The notes below the pieces were generated by a model. That model saw only the letters and a program-made list of their open reading frames with translations. It was not told the DNA's origin and did no database searches. DNA of 64,000 bases from Talpa occidentalis. Taxonomy: Eukaryota > Chordata > Mammalia > Eulipotyphla > Talpidae. Position numbers and translations under genes: made by a program. Numbering within the stretch: position 1 is the first letter of the stretch; every line of letters starts with the position of its first letter. Location: assembly GCF_014898055.3 (NCBI RefSeq), contig NW_023605083.1, forward strand, positions 60,552,228 to 60,616,227. Reading direction: 5' to 3'. Shown here piece after piece: positions 34,683 to 46,880 of the stretch.

Positions 34683-36470
34683 AATCCAGATAGGGAAAGG
34701 AGAAGTAAAACTATCACTATTTGCAGATGATATGATAATATACATAGAGAACCCTAAAAACTCCACAGAAAATCTACTCAAAATAATCAACCAGTTCAGT
34801 AAAGTAGCAGGATACAAAATCAACACACAAAAATCAGTAGCCTTCCTATACACAAACAATCAATCAGAAGAAGAAGCAATCAAGAAAACCATCCCTTTTA
34901 TAATTGAAACCAACAAAATCAAATACTTGGGAACAAACCTAACAAAAGAGGTAAAAGACCTGTACAAAGAAAACTATAAAACACTGTTAAAAGAAATTGA
35001 AGAAGACACAAGAAATGGAAAGACATCCCCTGCTCATGGATTGGAAGAATCAACATTATTAAAATGGCCATCCTCCCAAAAGCAATATACAGATTCAATG
35101 CTATTCCAGTAAAAATTCCAATGATATTCTGCAAAGAAATATAACAAATACTGTGGAAATGAAATTCATATGGAACCACAAAAAAACACAAATAGCCAAA
35201 GCCCTACTGATGAAAACAAAGGAGAAAGGAGGTATCGGACTTCCAAACTTCAAGCTATACTACAAAGCTATAATAATTAAGATAGTTTGGTATTGGAACA
35301 AAAACAGACACACAGACCAATGGAACCAAATAGAAGGCCCAGAAATAAAGCCGCACTTATATGAACAACTAATCTCTGACAAAGGAGCTAAGAATATGCA
35401 ATGGAACATGGACAGTTTGCTCAGTAAATGTTGCTGGGAAAACTGGACCTCCACATGCAAAAAAAAAAAAAAAAAAAAAAAAAAAGAAAGAAACTAGACC
35501 ACTACCTCTCACTGTGCATAAAAAAATCAACTCAAAATGGATAAAAGAACTGGATATAAGACCTGAAACCATAAAATATATAGAAGAAAATATAGGTAAA
35601 ACACTACAAGACATACATCTCAGAAACATCTTTAAAGACTCATCACCCAAAGCAGTGATAGTGAAGGCAAAGATAAACACCTGGGATTACATCAAACTGA
35701 AAAGCTTCTGCACAGCAAAAGGCACATTAACCAAAACAGAGAGATACCCCACTGACTGGGAAAAAAATCTTTGCACTCCATCCAACTGATAAGGGACTGA
35801 TCACAATGATATATAAAGAACTCACACAGGGCTCAACAAAAACAAAATAAACAATCCAGTCAAGAAATGGGCAGAAGAACTCAAAAGACATTTCTCCAAG
35901 GAGGAAATGCAAATGGCCAACAGGCATTTGAAAAAATGTTCAACATCCCTGATAATCAGGGAAATGCACACCAAAACTACACTGAGATACCACCTTACAC
36001 CAGTAAGAATGGCACATATTTAAAAAACAAGCAACAACAAATGTTGGCGAGGATGTGGTAAAAAAGGAACTATCCTACATTGCTGGTGGGAGTGCAAACT
36101 GGTCAAACCATTGAGGAAAGCTGTCTGGAGGTTCCTCAGTCTACTAAAAATGGAGCTACCATATGACCCGCAATTCCACTACTAGGGATCTACCCAAAGG
36201 ACACAAAAACAGTGATTCAAAAGAACACCTGTACACCTATGTTTATTGCGGCACTATTTACAATAGGTAAAACCTGGAAACAACCTGGAAACCTGGATCA
36301 AGAAGATGTGGTATATATACACAATGGAATATTATTCAGCAATCAAAAAAGATAAATTCATGCCATTCACAGCAATGTGGATGGAGCTAGAAGGAATTAT
36401 GCTCAGTGAAATAAGCCAAAAGGAAAAAGAAAAATATCGGATGGTTTCACTTGCAACAGGAATATAGGGG
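34683..36470 (+). pseudogene. L1 ORF2 C-terminal fragment (dead)
   Basis: Encodes remains of the L1 reverse transcriptase/endonuclease polyprotein from the FADDM block on. Open stretches are 34671-35112, 35153-35497 and 35514-35789, in shifting frames. Recognisable pieces include [35 protein letters not shown] and [17 protein letters not shown]. The C-terminal cysteine-rich segment persists only as debris near 36042-36095. It cannot make an active enzyme: the EN domain is missing and the frame is broken several times. Confidence 0.9.
35459..35485. repeat. A27 homopolymer inside the ORF2 fragment
   Basis: A run of 27 A where the intact L1 relative has only a few A after ctacatgc (58114-58123). 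It is an expansion after insertion that shifts the frame. Confidence 0.9.
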
Positions 36471-36757
36471 AACCAAATAAGACATCAGTGTAAAAAATAA
36501 TAATAACAGTACAAAACACAACAAATCAGAAACAGACAATTATAAACCAGAGACATACTGCAGGGGAGGGGGAGGGAGAGGGGTAAGAGGGAGGGAGGGA
36601 GGAGCACAGGGGACTGTGGTGATGCTGCACGGGTGCCTTGGGGAAAGAAATTATATGGGAACTCAATCTGAGGGGGTGGGGGAAGCAAATATTGTCTAAA
36701 AAAGGTAAAAAATGATAAATGTTAAAATAAAAAAATCTAAAAAAAAAATTCTTTCAA

Positions 36758-38655
36758 GATCTCATGTGCTGGCATAAATTTACACCATGCTTTCTCAAGC
36801 CTTCTTTCAGGATCTCAAAGCCCGTGAGAAACTTTCAAAAAAAAAAAAAAAAGAAACAAAGATATCCCTGACTGTGACCTTTTTCAGTACTGTTTTCCCT
36901 AGAATCAATGTAAAAGCCCCCGGGGAAGACTACATGAACAAGGAGAGACTGAGGAAAAGCACAAAGGTTCATATTCCAAAACCTCATCCCATTAATTCAA
37001 CTGTTGTCTGCTGCTCAATGACTCTGAGCAGTTTGAGGGCAGGTGCAGGACTCCTGATGCCTGCGGTTCCACGCCATGCACCACTTCCTATACTAATTCT
37101 GGCACAGCCAAGCACCCTTCTGGCATAGCCAGGCAGACTCAGGAACTGCAGGGTAAATGGATACACAGGTATCACAGTTGCTGATTACAAGATACAAGAA
37201 AATTGGACTGCAACAAATAGTATTCTTAACAACCTCCAACAGTGCAGTTTCAATCAAGCAGAAAAACACTTTACTTCTAAGTAGAATACTGGAGTTCTTA
37301 GTATAAAACTGTTGAATTAAACAGATTTATGACAGTTCTGCAAAAGTGAAAGTTTACAAGGTGTTTTAAAGAAACTGATATCATAGGTCATATAATTTCC
37401 ACAACCATTTCAGTGTAAGACTGTGTAATTCCTCTGCATCTGATGGTGATGTCAGTGCAGGCGTCAAACACTCAACCCTCCACCCTCAGGCAAATGGGAT
37501 GACCACGGATATAAAATGAGGGAAAAACCAGCATCAGCGTTGGAAAATAGGAAGGATGCCATACATACGCCTGACACGTCAGGGGATGTATATTTCATAT
37601 AGGTTAATGGTAATGAACCAGAGGCACTATTGAGGCTCTATTCAAGTCTGTTTTTGTGACAACAGCGAAATAGCAAGGAAGTAGAGAGACCTAGACAATT
37701 CTCTGTAAGATTAACTAATTTGCAGGAATGAAAAGAAGCCTTGGGACAGGAAAATCCAGCAGTTTTGCTGCTAGACTTTCTCCTTTGAACCAGGAGCTGT
37801 CTAAAAAATTAAGCACTCACAAGGAAAACAAAAGCCCACTTTAAGTGGGAAATCACTCCAAACAGGGCCATCTTGGGGTGCTATATCTTCAAAAGATACT
37901 GCAGGCCCAAGAAATCACCTTGAAGAGATGAAATGATTCTTTTGAAATATTTTCTCTAACAAATAGGAACACAAATAGGCTAACTTGTGTTTCAGAAAAC
38001 ATCCCTGATGATTTCTGAAAGTTTGTTGTAACAGAGTCAGCAGTGGAGGTAAAGAACACAGTCATTAAGTGTGACAATTGTGGCTACTTACACACCAGAA
38101 ATTCAGGGTTCCCCTCCCACTAATTTTCTTGGATGACACTTGCCCCTTCACTGGGGTACAAACATATGAACAGTTCTGCCAAAGCAGCTTCAACTAGGCT
38201 GTTTGAGAAGTCAGTGCACCTTGTCTGCCACATCTTTCTACTTTGTTTGGAGGTAGAAAATTTGGATCCTAGGGGATAGAAGAAGCCTGGAGCCCTAATC
38301 ATCATGTAGAAGGAGGGAAATGAACTTCCATTGTCAAGTAGAACGTTAGAGTGTTGGTATGGCTGCAAATTGCTTCCCTCCCAGCACCCACTCCCCCTGG
38401 CAATGTTTTGCTGTCCCCTTTGATAGGAAAAACTCATTTCCTCTCTGTACCAAGTAAAGGAGAAACTCTGGTCTGCATACTTTACAACATTCACACCAAT
38501 ACTTCACTTCTGTCACCAGATGTCACCAGATGTGGATTTATTCCCATACCAAGTAATTTCTCCAATTCTCTGTGGACATAAACTGACTGTCCTACAATTC
38601 TGACACTATCTCCCTAAAATTAGCACCATAGTCCACAAGATACCACTGAGTTCCC
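36758..38655. other. unannotated unique sequence
   Basis: Contains an A-run near 36839-36852. Open frames of 113-124 codons have no recognised domain. No gene supported. Confidence 0.45.
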
Positions 38656-38659
38656 TCTT

Positions 38660-38890
38660 CTAATACTAATCACACATACAGGTAGTCTTCTGTGCTTCTG
38701 ACTTACTGGCTGTAAACCAGGGGTTTCCGTGACCCCCTTCTTGGGTTCTATAATTTGTTAGAATGGCTTGCAGAACTCAGGAAAAGAGCTTACTAATTCT
38801 GTTACCAATTTATTCTAAAGAGACAACTCAGAACAAGATGGGCAAGAAACACAGGGCGAGGTATGAGGGGAGAGACACAGAGCTTCCTTT
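38660..38890 (-). mobile_element. possible old ERVL-type LTR
   Basis: 'atggcttgcagaactcagga', 'aaaagagcttactaattctg' and 'caatttattctaaagagac' resemble an antisense old LTR with a reversed polyadenylation region (tttatt). Family uncertain. Confidence 0.4.
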
Positions 38891-39194
38891 TTTTTTTAAA
38901 TTAAAGGAAAATATAGGTCAAATATTTTTTTTAATTTTATCAGTGACTTTGAGCAATGTCTCCCCACTCTAGTGATTTCTTAATAATCCCATATAACTAC
39001 TTGTATTATTGCATGTATATGTATATGTGCATGCATTATAGAATACATGGTGATAGAACCCTCAAAAAGTTGAGATATACCTAAAGTTACAACAAATTAA
39101 AAATAATTTTTACTGTATGTATTAGTAACACAAACAACCTTTTTTTTCTTTCTAAAATAATAGTAACTTATACTGGGAGGAGAATGATGGAAAC
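38891..39194. other. unannotated sequence
   Basis: AT-rich, nothing recognised. Confidence 0.5.
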
Positions 39195-39211
39195 TGCTCT
39201 TGATGTTTTTT

Positions 39212-39328
39212 TTTTTTTTAAATAATAAATTTTATTTTTATATTCCCCCATACAATTGCAAACCCCCCATTCTGACCCCAATCCCTCCCCTCCCGCCCCC
39301 CACCCCCCAAAAAGTGTCTCTGGTTCAT
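39212..39328 (-). mobile_element. very short L1 3' tail with target duplication
   Basis: Only about 117 bp of the L1 3' end were inserted. On the minus strand it reads ccagagacacttttt, a G-run segment, ggggattggggtcagaatg, then caattgtatggggg and aataaaa before the A-tail. The 17-bp target duplication tgctcttgatgtttttt (39195-39211 and 39329-39345) is perfect. The sequence matches the 3' UTR of the full-length L1 at 59.2 kb, so it belongs to the same lineage. Confidence 0.95.
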
Positions 39329-39345
39329 TGCTCTTGATGTTTTTT

Positions 39346-40379
39346 AAAGATTTGGATTCCACACCCTGCAGTAGCAACTCAAACGTGTGACTCTTCTTCA
39401 ATTTATATCTCAAACTTGGTTTTCATGAATGTTATTGCTGAATAAGAGCCTTCACACAGAAAAATTCAAGGTGAAGAAATATGTCATTGGCTGCACTTAA
39501 TAATAACACCAATGTTCTACCACATCTACCAATTATGCAATTGCTATTGTTAAAATTCAGTAGTAAATTTCCATATTCCATGATATCTATCAATTGTTCT
39601 TGAAAAGGACCTGTTATATTTTCTATGCCTCCAACAATGGGCTTTAAATTCTCTAAAACTTTTAAACTGGATAAATGTTCTATTTCAAGCTTTTTTAGTG
39701 TGTTGATCTGAGGTATTTTTTTTTATAGGTGTAACATTTATATAGTTTTCAGCAATGTATCATATAGCAATGGAAACATTTCCAAACATCCGTTTTGAAA
39801 ACACTCTCTATTACCTCATAATGTGGCTGATGGTGAATTCCTGCCAGGAAAAAAGGAAAGTATTAGCTAGGCCTTTTTTGAGGAGGTAGGGTCTGAGGAG
39901 AGTTTGTCATTAATAATTGTTCTCTTGTTTTTGCATCAGGGACATTTCTTTTAATTCATAGTTCTTTTTAGGCATTGTTTTAAGATCTTTGACAATTTTG
40001 TGAAATTCTCTTACATAAAAGTAAATGAAATAACTCTTAAATCCTCTTACCTCAGCATACTTCAACTCCAGTGAGTAAAGGAAAATGAGTAAAATGTTAA
40101 AGTGTCATTGTCATCCACCTGATTTCTGGAAATCACTCTTTTACTTTACTATAAATATGATGTCTTCTTACATATGGACTTGAGCAAAGTACCAGTCTCA
40201 AGATATATTAATGGTTAGAATAATTCTTAAGTTTCAATAAAAAATATTTTGGGGGGTCTCCGATAAATGACCTTACACACAACTGGAGCAAATGAATTCC
40301 ACATAGGAGAATAAAGCTCTAATGACATAAATAAGTATGAAAGCCTAATAGATAACAGAACTAGGACTGAATTTATCAA
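39346..40379. other. unannotated unique sequence
   Basis: AT-rich, no gene. Confidence 0.5.
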
Positions 40380-41000
40380 CTGTGACGGTATACAAACATG
40401 TTCAGAACTCCAAACCTTGCTTTAAGAAACATTTCTAAAACCAGAGTATTAAATTATTGTAAAAGATTAAAAACACAATATAGGGAAGGCACACTTGTCT
40501 TAGCCAGCCCAAACAAACAGAAAGAAGATGTGACAATACTAATTTCAGACAAAAGAGAATATGCAGCAAGTAACATTAAGCAGGACAGGGAGTATCCTTG
40601 CATCATGATAAAAAACACAGTCCACAGATGATTTCAAGAATAAATATGCATACATGGTAGAAATATTAGGCAAAATAGAAACACAGCTATTAGAAAGGCT
40701 AAAACACCACTGCAGCTTTGGCCATTCAAGCAGATAAAAGTCAATCGGAGAAGCAGAATATTTGAATATTAAAGTTAGTAAATAAATTTATATATACATA
40801 GTGATTTCAAGGAAAGAAACAGAAAAAATATCCTCTTTTCAAGATCATATGGAAAATTTACAAATAAAAATCATATATTTGGCTGCAAAAATAAAGCCAA
40901 AAAATTCCCCAAAGTAGGTATTTTCTATGTCATGTCCTCAGGGCACAATGCAATCTAAGTTCAGATATTAGTAACTTACACTATTTCATTGACTGTTTAA
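40380..41000 (+). mobile_element. HAL1-like or old L1 remnant
   Basis: A-rich text such as 'aacaaacagaaagaagatg', 'tactaatttcagacaaaag' and 'tttcaagatcatatggaaaa' resembles a degraded HAL1/L1 ORF2 region. One 77-codon frame survives (40398-40631), with no stable domain. Identification is by style only. Confidence 0.5.
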
Positions 41001-41392
41001 AATAAGCCATTCTGTCCACAAAAACATCATAAACATGACTGTAATCTAGGAATGTATGTTTATTATGCTTTTGGAATGTTTCTCGTTCACTAACAACATG
41101 GAAAAAGGCAATTTAATGTTTGTGCTATGTGATATTGAAGAAATATATGCGTAAAAGTCATCCAGAACCACACTACCCAAAGATATTTTTTTATTTCACT
41201 ATTCTAGACTTTCCCTAAAAATACAAACACTGCCATAAACACTCATAAAAGCATCCAAATGCCTCCCCATCACCCCTAAAACCAGGACCATGGTGCAAGT
41301 TCATAATTTTCTATTCATTAAGATATCGGAGGCATATTTCTTTATCAAAAAGTACAATCTACACCACTCATTTTAGAAACAATTATTTAGCT
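41001..41392. other. unannotated sequence
   Basis: Nothing recognised. A short AT-rich stretch. Confidence 0.4.
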
Positions 41393-41485
41393 TTAATCCT
41401 CACTAATTGTCTGACCTTGGATTAATTACTTAATTGGCTACGTGTCCACTTCCTCATCTATAAAATGGTGATATTAATATTAGGA
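41393..41485 (+). mobile_element. MIR SINE core
   Basis: 'attgtctgaccttggattaa' and 'cttcctcatctataaaatgg' are MIR core landmarks. Confidence 0.75.
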
Positions 41486-41559
41486 ATTCCTGGGAACATT
41501 TAAAACCATTTAATTGGTATAGTTTGTAGAACCATCTCTAGCAAATGTCACTCACTATC

Positions 41560-41935
41560 ATTTTTCCAAATGAGTAGCCAGTCATGCCAACATATTAGCT
41601 GACTAGCTTCAGCTTTCACTCCTAATTTAAAATTCCACTTTTATCATTTATTAAAATTTGATGTGTTCTTTGTCTGTCTGGCCTTATCCCGGCACCAGCA
41701 CATTTTAAGTTACTCTAACTACATAATATGCTTTTATATATCCTACTGCTTCATTATTCTTCTTTTCCAAAGTGAACTTGAAAATATCTCACCAAATTCC
41801 AAAAATAATTTCATTGAAATTTTAATTGGGATCAGGTTGAATTTATGGATTGATTTGGGGTAACAGCATCTTTACATGAAGGTAATTTTAATGACAAATA
41901 GTTTCCATTTTTCAAAATGTTTTTGGAGCACTGTC
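41560..41935 (-). mobile_element. old L1 ORF2 remnant, minus strand
   Basis: The reversed ORF2 text 'ttttaattgggatcaggttg', 'gaatttatggattgatttgg' and 'taacagcatctttacatga' follows the order of the L1 ORF2 segment. No frame is kept. Confidence 0.65.
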
Positions 41936-42160
41936 AAGTTTGAAAGATTCAAAAACAAAATTTATATGGACAGGCATAAACTGCCTCCATTTAAGACAAA
42001 CGAGACTCAAAAAGTCTTGGGAGCTTGCAGTAGAAACAGGTGGCAAGACCTATATCTGGATCTATTTTCATCAAAGTGAATGTGAGATTTACTTGTGTTG
42101 TCTATCATCTTTAATTTGAACAAAAATACAGGCAAATGTATTCTTAAAGATGAAATAGTT

Positions 42161-42276
42161 CCTGGGCCTCCCCTGGTGGCACAGCGGTTGAGCACTGGGC
42201 TGCAAGGCTGCCCGCAGCTTCTGCAGCGCCAGTTCATTCCCTGGCTGCCAGCGAGGGTCCCACAAAAAAAAAAAAA
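42161..42276 (+). mobile_element. short A-tailed SINE variant, copy 1
   Basis: About 95 bp of SINE head (cctgggcctcccctggtggc to gagggtcccac), then a pure A-tail. It lacks the whole 150-bp body, the AATAAA tail and the TCTTT terminator seen in other copies. The 15-bp target duplication aaagatgaaatagtt (42146-42160 and 42277-42291) is perfect, so this is a genuine insertion and not a deletion remnant. The B-box region reads agttcattccc and a 'gcaaggctgcc' step is shared with copy 2 at 51.25 kb. Confidence 0.93.
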
Positions 42277-42291
42277 AAAGATGAAATAGTT

Positions 42292-42944
42292 TCTATGAAC
42301 ATGTTTGCATTTTTACTAGCCATTCTTTTTCTATTTCATGGCGTGCATTCCAAAAGCAACATGTAATCTTTGATGTTGATAAATTCTACAAGCAGTGACA
42401 ATGCTCTTTCCACAGCATGACTAGAAGCAGAGAAATCTCATCAAACACTGACATTTATTTCTATTTTGTAGTGCATCTAACCTAGAGACAATATGCAAAT
42501 GTGTGTGTTTTTTTTCCCTAGTTATATAAAGTATGTTTAACAGAAGAATTTCCTAGCGTTGTGAGTTTTTACACTGTTTGCTCCAAAAGTCTTTGAGACT
42601 CTACTCCAGCATTTACATAAGTTCTGGAGTTGAAGAGATGAATGAGAAGCAATACTTTGTTTCAGATATAACCCTATAGTTAAATAGATAGTCATATAGA
42701 GAGTCTAACACATTATTACATCTCATTCCTTAGAAATATGTACAAGGTAGATGGATGACCCATAAAAGCAAAGAGTAGAGGACTCCCTAAGGCCCAACGA
42801 GCCTTCACTGAGCATGTAATCCTTACCTGGGTCATGATGGATGAATAGGATGGACCATTAGTCATGGGAGATGGGGAATCTAGAAAGAGACAAAACATGA
42901 GAAAAATCGCGAGGCTGGAAAAGCAGGTCATATTTGAACAGCGG
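42292..42944. other. unannotated unique sequence
   Basis: No gene or repeat recognised. Confidence 0.5.
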
Positions 42945-43192
42945 CACATGATTTCATGTGCTGACCATTCAGTATACAGCTGGCTCTGGGATTTGGGATG
43001 CTAACCCCACAGAAGTAAAGATCTGCATAAAACTTGTCATCAGCTTTCTGTATATACATAGGTCCTGCATCCAAGAATTCAACTGACCAATATCTGAATC
43101 CAGAAATGTAGAGCCCTTGGAGAGGAAAATATGCACATATAAGTACGTGGACCCACACAGCTCAAACCTTTGTCATTCAAGGGTCAACTCTA
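42945..43192. mobile_element. Tigger-family MITE-like fragment
   Basis: 'gtcctgcatccaagaattca', 'acgtggacccacacagctca' and the terminus 'cattcaagggtcaactctag' match TcMar-Tigger non-autonomous elements, whose terminal repeat starts with CAGTTGACCCTTGAA. The left end is degraded. Non-coding. Confidence 0.75.
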
Positions 43193-43605
43193 GTTCCCAG
43201 TTACAGAAAAATATCTTATGAAATCAGTAAATGAGGCCTTTACTCAGAGTCACTTTTTTTTAACTCAAGCAATTACTTCAACTCTTATCTCTCTTCTGAC
43301 TCAATAGTTTCCTAATTTTCTTTTCAGATGAAAAGTTTGGGAATATCATAAACACTTTCCAGTTTCTCTTTTTGCTGAGATGAAAATCTGGCCAGAAATC
43401 TTACCCATTTGTACTAGTCCACTGATGAGCACACTTGTGTTGTATAGCATCAACACTCCCTTCAGCCAGACGACTGTTCCCTGCATTTTGTCCGAGAGCC
43501 TATCCAGGTCCCATCTCCCACTGGTTCATAAAGGAGGATGCAAGACCTGGGTCTCTGCATTACTTTTGTGAGGCAATAGCAGGCTGAAGAAAGAATCTAG
43601 CCTTT
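43193..43605. other. unannotated sequence
   Basis: Nothing recognised. Confidence 0.45.
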
Positions 43606-43715
43606 GAAGGGTGAATTTGGGCTCCTATCACAACTCTGCCCTTTATTCTGTTCATGACCTTGGGCAAGTCATTCCTCTTCCTGAGACTCTGTTGGAAAAA
43701 ATAAATGCCTTGAAT
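43606..43715 (+). mobile_element. MIR SINE core
   Basis: 'tcctatcacaactctgccct' and 'catgaccttgggcaagtcat' then 'cctcttcctgagactctg' form the MIR core. Confidence 0.8.
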
Positions 43716-44094
43716 TTTCTGACTTGAGTCACGTGCAAAACACAAGTGAATAATGCACATGAAAAGTCTGGGTAACACTTAACTTCTTGAAAATTTCCTA
43801 AGGTCTGAGGAAAATAAAGTCCTTCGAGTAAAATAAAAAATTAGATGTCCTCTCACTCATTTGAATTTACTAGTCTTTGAGTGAATTTGATTCTACCACA
43901 AGAGTAAGTGGTATAGAATTACTCTGTAATCCCAACACTTCTGGCTCCTTTTCTGTTTCCTTTTGCCTCTGTTATTCCATTAGTGTAGTCATTCATTTAC
44001 ACTCACAATGAATTAAGTCTAAAGACTCATTTCAGCAGGATGTCCACACTTATGTTTTTTGCCCCATGCTCTGAAGGTCTTGGCCAGAGTAACA
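43716..44094. other. unannotated sequence
   Basis: Nothing recognised. Confidence 0.45.
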
Positions 44095-45135
44095 CAATGA
44101 GAAAAAGAAAATTCACACAGATTAGAAAAAGAAGTCAAATTATCTTTTACTCACAGAAGGCAGGATTATTTATATAGAAAAATTTAAGGCATCTGCTCCA
44201 AAAAAATTACTAGAACTAAGAAGAGAGTTTACTGAGATCATAGGATACAAGGTTGACAAATAAAATCAATGTATTTCTAGATAAGAGCAACAAGAACTTA
44301 AGAAATAAAAGTTTTAAAAATATATATCATTTACAATAGCATGAAAAAGTGAAAAATAGGGGCCTCCCCAGTGGCACAGTGGTTGAGCACTGGGCTGCGA
44401 AGCTGCCTGCAGCCTCTGCAGAACCAGTTCGATCTCCGGCCACTGGCGAGGGTCCCACATGGGGCTCAGACCTCTCCTGCCATGCCCGCTGCTCCCCTCA
44501 GAAGTGTATTTCGTCAGCCTGTCTGTTCTTTTCCCCACTCTGGCTCTGGTGAATTCTCTCTCACCCTCCCTCGCTTCTGACTGTACCCAGTGCTTGTATA
44601 AATAAATAAATATTTTTAAAAAAAATTTTAAAAAGTTAAAAATACTTAGAATTAGATTCCTCTTAAAATGATAATTTTCTGGGGTAAATGGAAATGTTCT
44701 ACATTTCAACTGCATGGTTATTTCACATCTCGATACTTGTAAACTCTTTAGGCTAATGCATTTTATTGTATGTAAATTTTACCATATTTTTTCTTAATAT
44801 ATTGCCACTTTTTCCCTAAAAGATATCTTCATAACATTATACTAAGTAAAAGTTGTGATAAAAGGTCACCTCCATTTGCTTTCATTTATATGAAATTCCC
44901 AGAATAGATAACTCCAGAGAAATAACACAGATAGATGGTTGTCAGGGACTTGGGGAGGAGAGAGCAAGGAGGAAAGGGGTGGAGCAAAGTGTTTTAATGA
45001 GTACAGGATCTTACTCTGAAGTGATGGAGATGTTCTGAAATCAGCGGTGGGGTTTACACAATAATGTGAATGTTCAATTTAAAGTAGATGATGGTGTGTT
45101 ATGTGAATTTCACCTCAATAAATTATTTAGGAAAA
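44095..45135 (+). mobile_element. old L1 remnant hosting a SINE
   Basis: ORF2-type text runs from 'gaagtcaaattatcttttac' through 'ctgagatcataggatacaag' to 'atcatttacaatagcatg', is interrupted by the SINE at 44.36 kb, and resumes with 'acttagaattagattcc'. Further right (44830-45130) an L1M 3' UTR is clear: 'tttatatgaaattcccagaa', 'ttgtcagggacttggggagg' and 'gtgaatttcacctcaataaa'. A single ancient element is likely. Confidence 0.8.
44358..44628 (+). mobile_element. T+ SINE nested in an old L1
   Basis: A-box region tggcacagtggttgagcac and a B-box-like gttcgatctcc. Tail tgtataaataaataaat. The duplicated target gaaaaagtgaaaaata (about 44342-44357) recurs as aaaaagttaaaaata (44629-44643). Both halves are L1 sequence, so the SINE is the younger element. 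Confidence 0.93.
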
Positions 45136-45244
45136 AACAAGCACACATAAAAAGAATGCTGGATTAGAAAGCAGACATAAGTGTGCTAGAGACCTGGAAT
45201 TAGTCATGTCCCATGTGATCCTCAGCTGTCCTACCTACAGTTTT

Positions 45245-45395
45245 GGTGTATTTGCCACATACCTGACTCAGTACCAGGTGCTTTATATGTATTTTCTCAT
45301 TAAACTGTTATTTTACAGAAGAGAAAACTGAGGCTTAAAGAGGTTGGGAAACTTGCCCAAATTCATACAACATTTTATCTGTATGACAAAAAAGA
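45245..45395 (-). mobile_element. MIR SINE, minus strand
   Basis: 'gtaccaggtgctttatatgt' and 'gaaaactgaggcttaaagag' with 'gaaacttgcccaaattcata' are reversed MIR. Confidence 0.85.
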
Positions 45396-45413
45396 GATGT
45401 ATTTCTCACATCT

Positions 45414-45700
45414 CTTTTTTTTTATTTATTTTTTTAAAGATTTATTTATTTATTCACACAAGAGCTGGGGCACAGGGCAGAGATGTGGGGGTTGGAGAAG
45501 GATCCACCAGAGACAGATTGGGACACAGAACAGGCAGAATGACTGAAACACACTGCTGAGGGGAGCAGCGGGCGAGACAGGAGAAGTCTGCTGCGCCATG
45601 TGGGTTTCTCCCTGGCCGGCCAAGGATGGAACTCATGCTGCAGAGGCTGCAGATTGCCTCACAGTGCGGCGCTTAACCCCTTGCGCCACTAGGGAGGCCC
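45414..45700 (-). mobile_element. T+ SINE, minus strand
   Basis: Target duplication tgtatttctcacatct (45398-45413) / tgtatctctcacatct (45701-45716), one difference. Body and tail are near full length. It inserted next to a MIR. Confidence 0.95.
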
Positions 45701-45716
45701 TGTATCTCTCACATCT

Positions 45717-46498
45717 TAAAGTACTAGCTTGGCTACATAATGAAGTGGATCTCTGGGATCTACCAAAGGTGAAAGGTCAGAGGGGACTTTGTAAAAATAA
45801 AGTACAACCAAACATATAAAACCCAGGCCTATGTTAAACATTTCCAACCATCCTGGGCTAAGACTCTATAGCTGCTAAATTCCAAATATCTAATCTTTCT
45901 GGAAATTACAGTAAAGAGGGAATTCTTCAAATGTTTTTCTGAGAATAATACAAAGAAATAAGAACACTATGCTAACTAACCTTATACTTCACCTTTGAGT
46001 GTCCTTGTATTATACAGTGAGTGCCTTGTATGTAAATTGCAATTTAAGTTCTTTCTTCCCAAGCTTCTGCATTTTTCCAGTATGCAGTCTATTTATTACT
46101 CCGTGCAATGTCATAATAACAGGTTAAACCCAAGCTCTTGCAGAGTTTGTGCCAAGATGAGATTTTTTTTAATCATATCTAAATTACTTCATGAAATAAT
46201 GTTCCTATCTGCCTCCAAGCTGCTGTCAAGTCTGAGGCCAAAAACTTCACTAAGAAGAACAGAGCAAACTGAGCCAGAGATCTCCAGGGAAATAGTGGAG
46301 TAGAAACCAGTGCTGGAGAGCCCTCGGCAGACATTGTCTTGTTTCACATTTTCTTCTGTATGGTGTAGGTGTAACCCTCACAACGTGTATTTCTTAATAA
46401 GACCCCAAAACCATGTAGTCCTGGCTCTCATTGTATTGTGATGAAAATTAAATGTGAGGGAAACAACTCAGCTTTCTTAGATTAAGTAACCTGACCCT
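45717..46498. other. unannotated unique sequence
   Basis: No gene. The 102-codon frame (45995-46303) has no recognised motif. Confidence 0.45.
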
Positions 46499-46640
46499 TT
46501 ATATAAAATTTTGTCATTCATTTATTTAGCAAACATTCTCTGAATGCCTGCTCCATTACTGGCACTGGATAGGAACATGTGCACACAAAAAAACATGCTC
46601 CTTGCCCTTCAGAAAATCCCTCTCTGATAGCAGTGATCCT
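46499..46640 (-). mobile_element. L2 fragment
   Basis: 'cattcatttatttagcaaac', 'tctgaatgcctgctccatta' and 'catgctccttgcccttcaga' follow the reversed L2 3' end. Confidence 0.7.
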
Positions 46641-46747
46641 CATTAAAGCAGATTATTACAATGTTAACTGATAGGCAACATTATTGCCCAAAAATGGATT
46701 AGCGATACTTTGAGGGTCAGTGGTATGTTGTCCCTTTTGTTTCCATT

Positions 46748-46880
46748 TGTTTGTTGATTCTTTGTTCACTCAGCAAACTTTTACCAAGCAACCACAGTAC
46801 GCAATGAACTATTTATTGCTATGGGTCCGTCAAAAAGGAATTGGGTAAGTGTGAGGACAAAGAGCTTATATTAACTTATA
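46748..46880 (-). mobile_element. L2-like fragment
   Basis: 'tcactcagcaaacttttacc' and 'aaccacagtacgcaatgaac' resemble a second reversed L2 end. Weak. Confidence 0.45.

Larger units (their letters stand above)
34671..36742 (+). mobile_element. 5'-truncated L1 (RT, C-terminus and 3' UTR)
   Basis: About 2.07 kb, bounded by a 15-bp perfect target duplication, aaaaaattctttcaa (34656-34670 and 36743-36757). It begins inside ORF2, just before the reverse transcriptase FADD motif (frame keeps [11 protein letters not shown]), so endonuclease and ORF1 are absent. The ORF2 remainder is broken by frameshifts near 35112-35150 and 35459-35485, among others. The 3' UTR carries the 'gaggagcacaggggactg' text and ends in an A-rich tail. 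It is a separate 3'-UTR lineage from the 52.7-kb L1. Confidence 0.97.

Noticed and set aside
34537..35112. 191-codon plus-strand frame that looks like an RT gene
   Set aside because: The first 45 codons are host flank and the target duplication. The rest is the truncated L1 ORF2. The join is chance.
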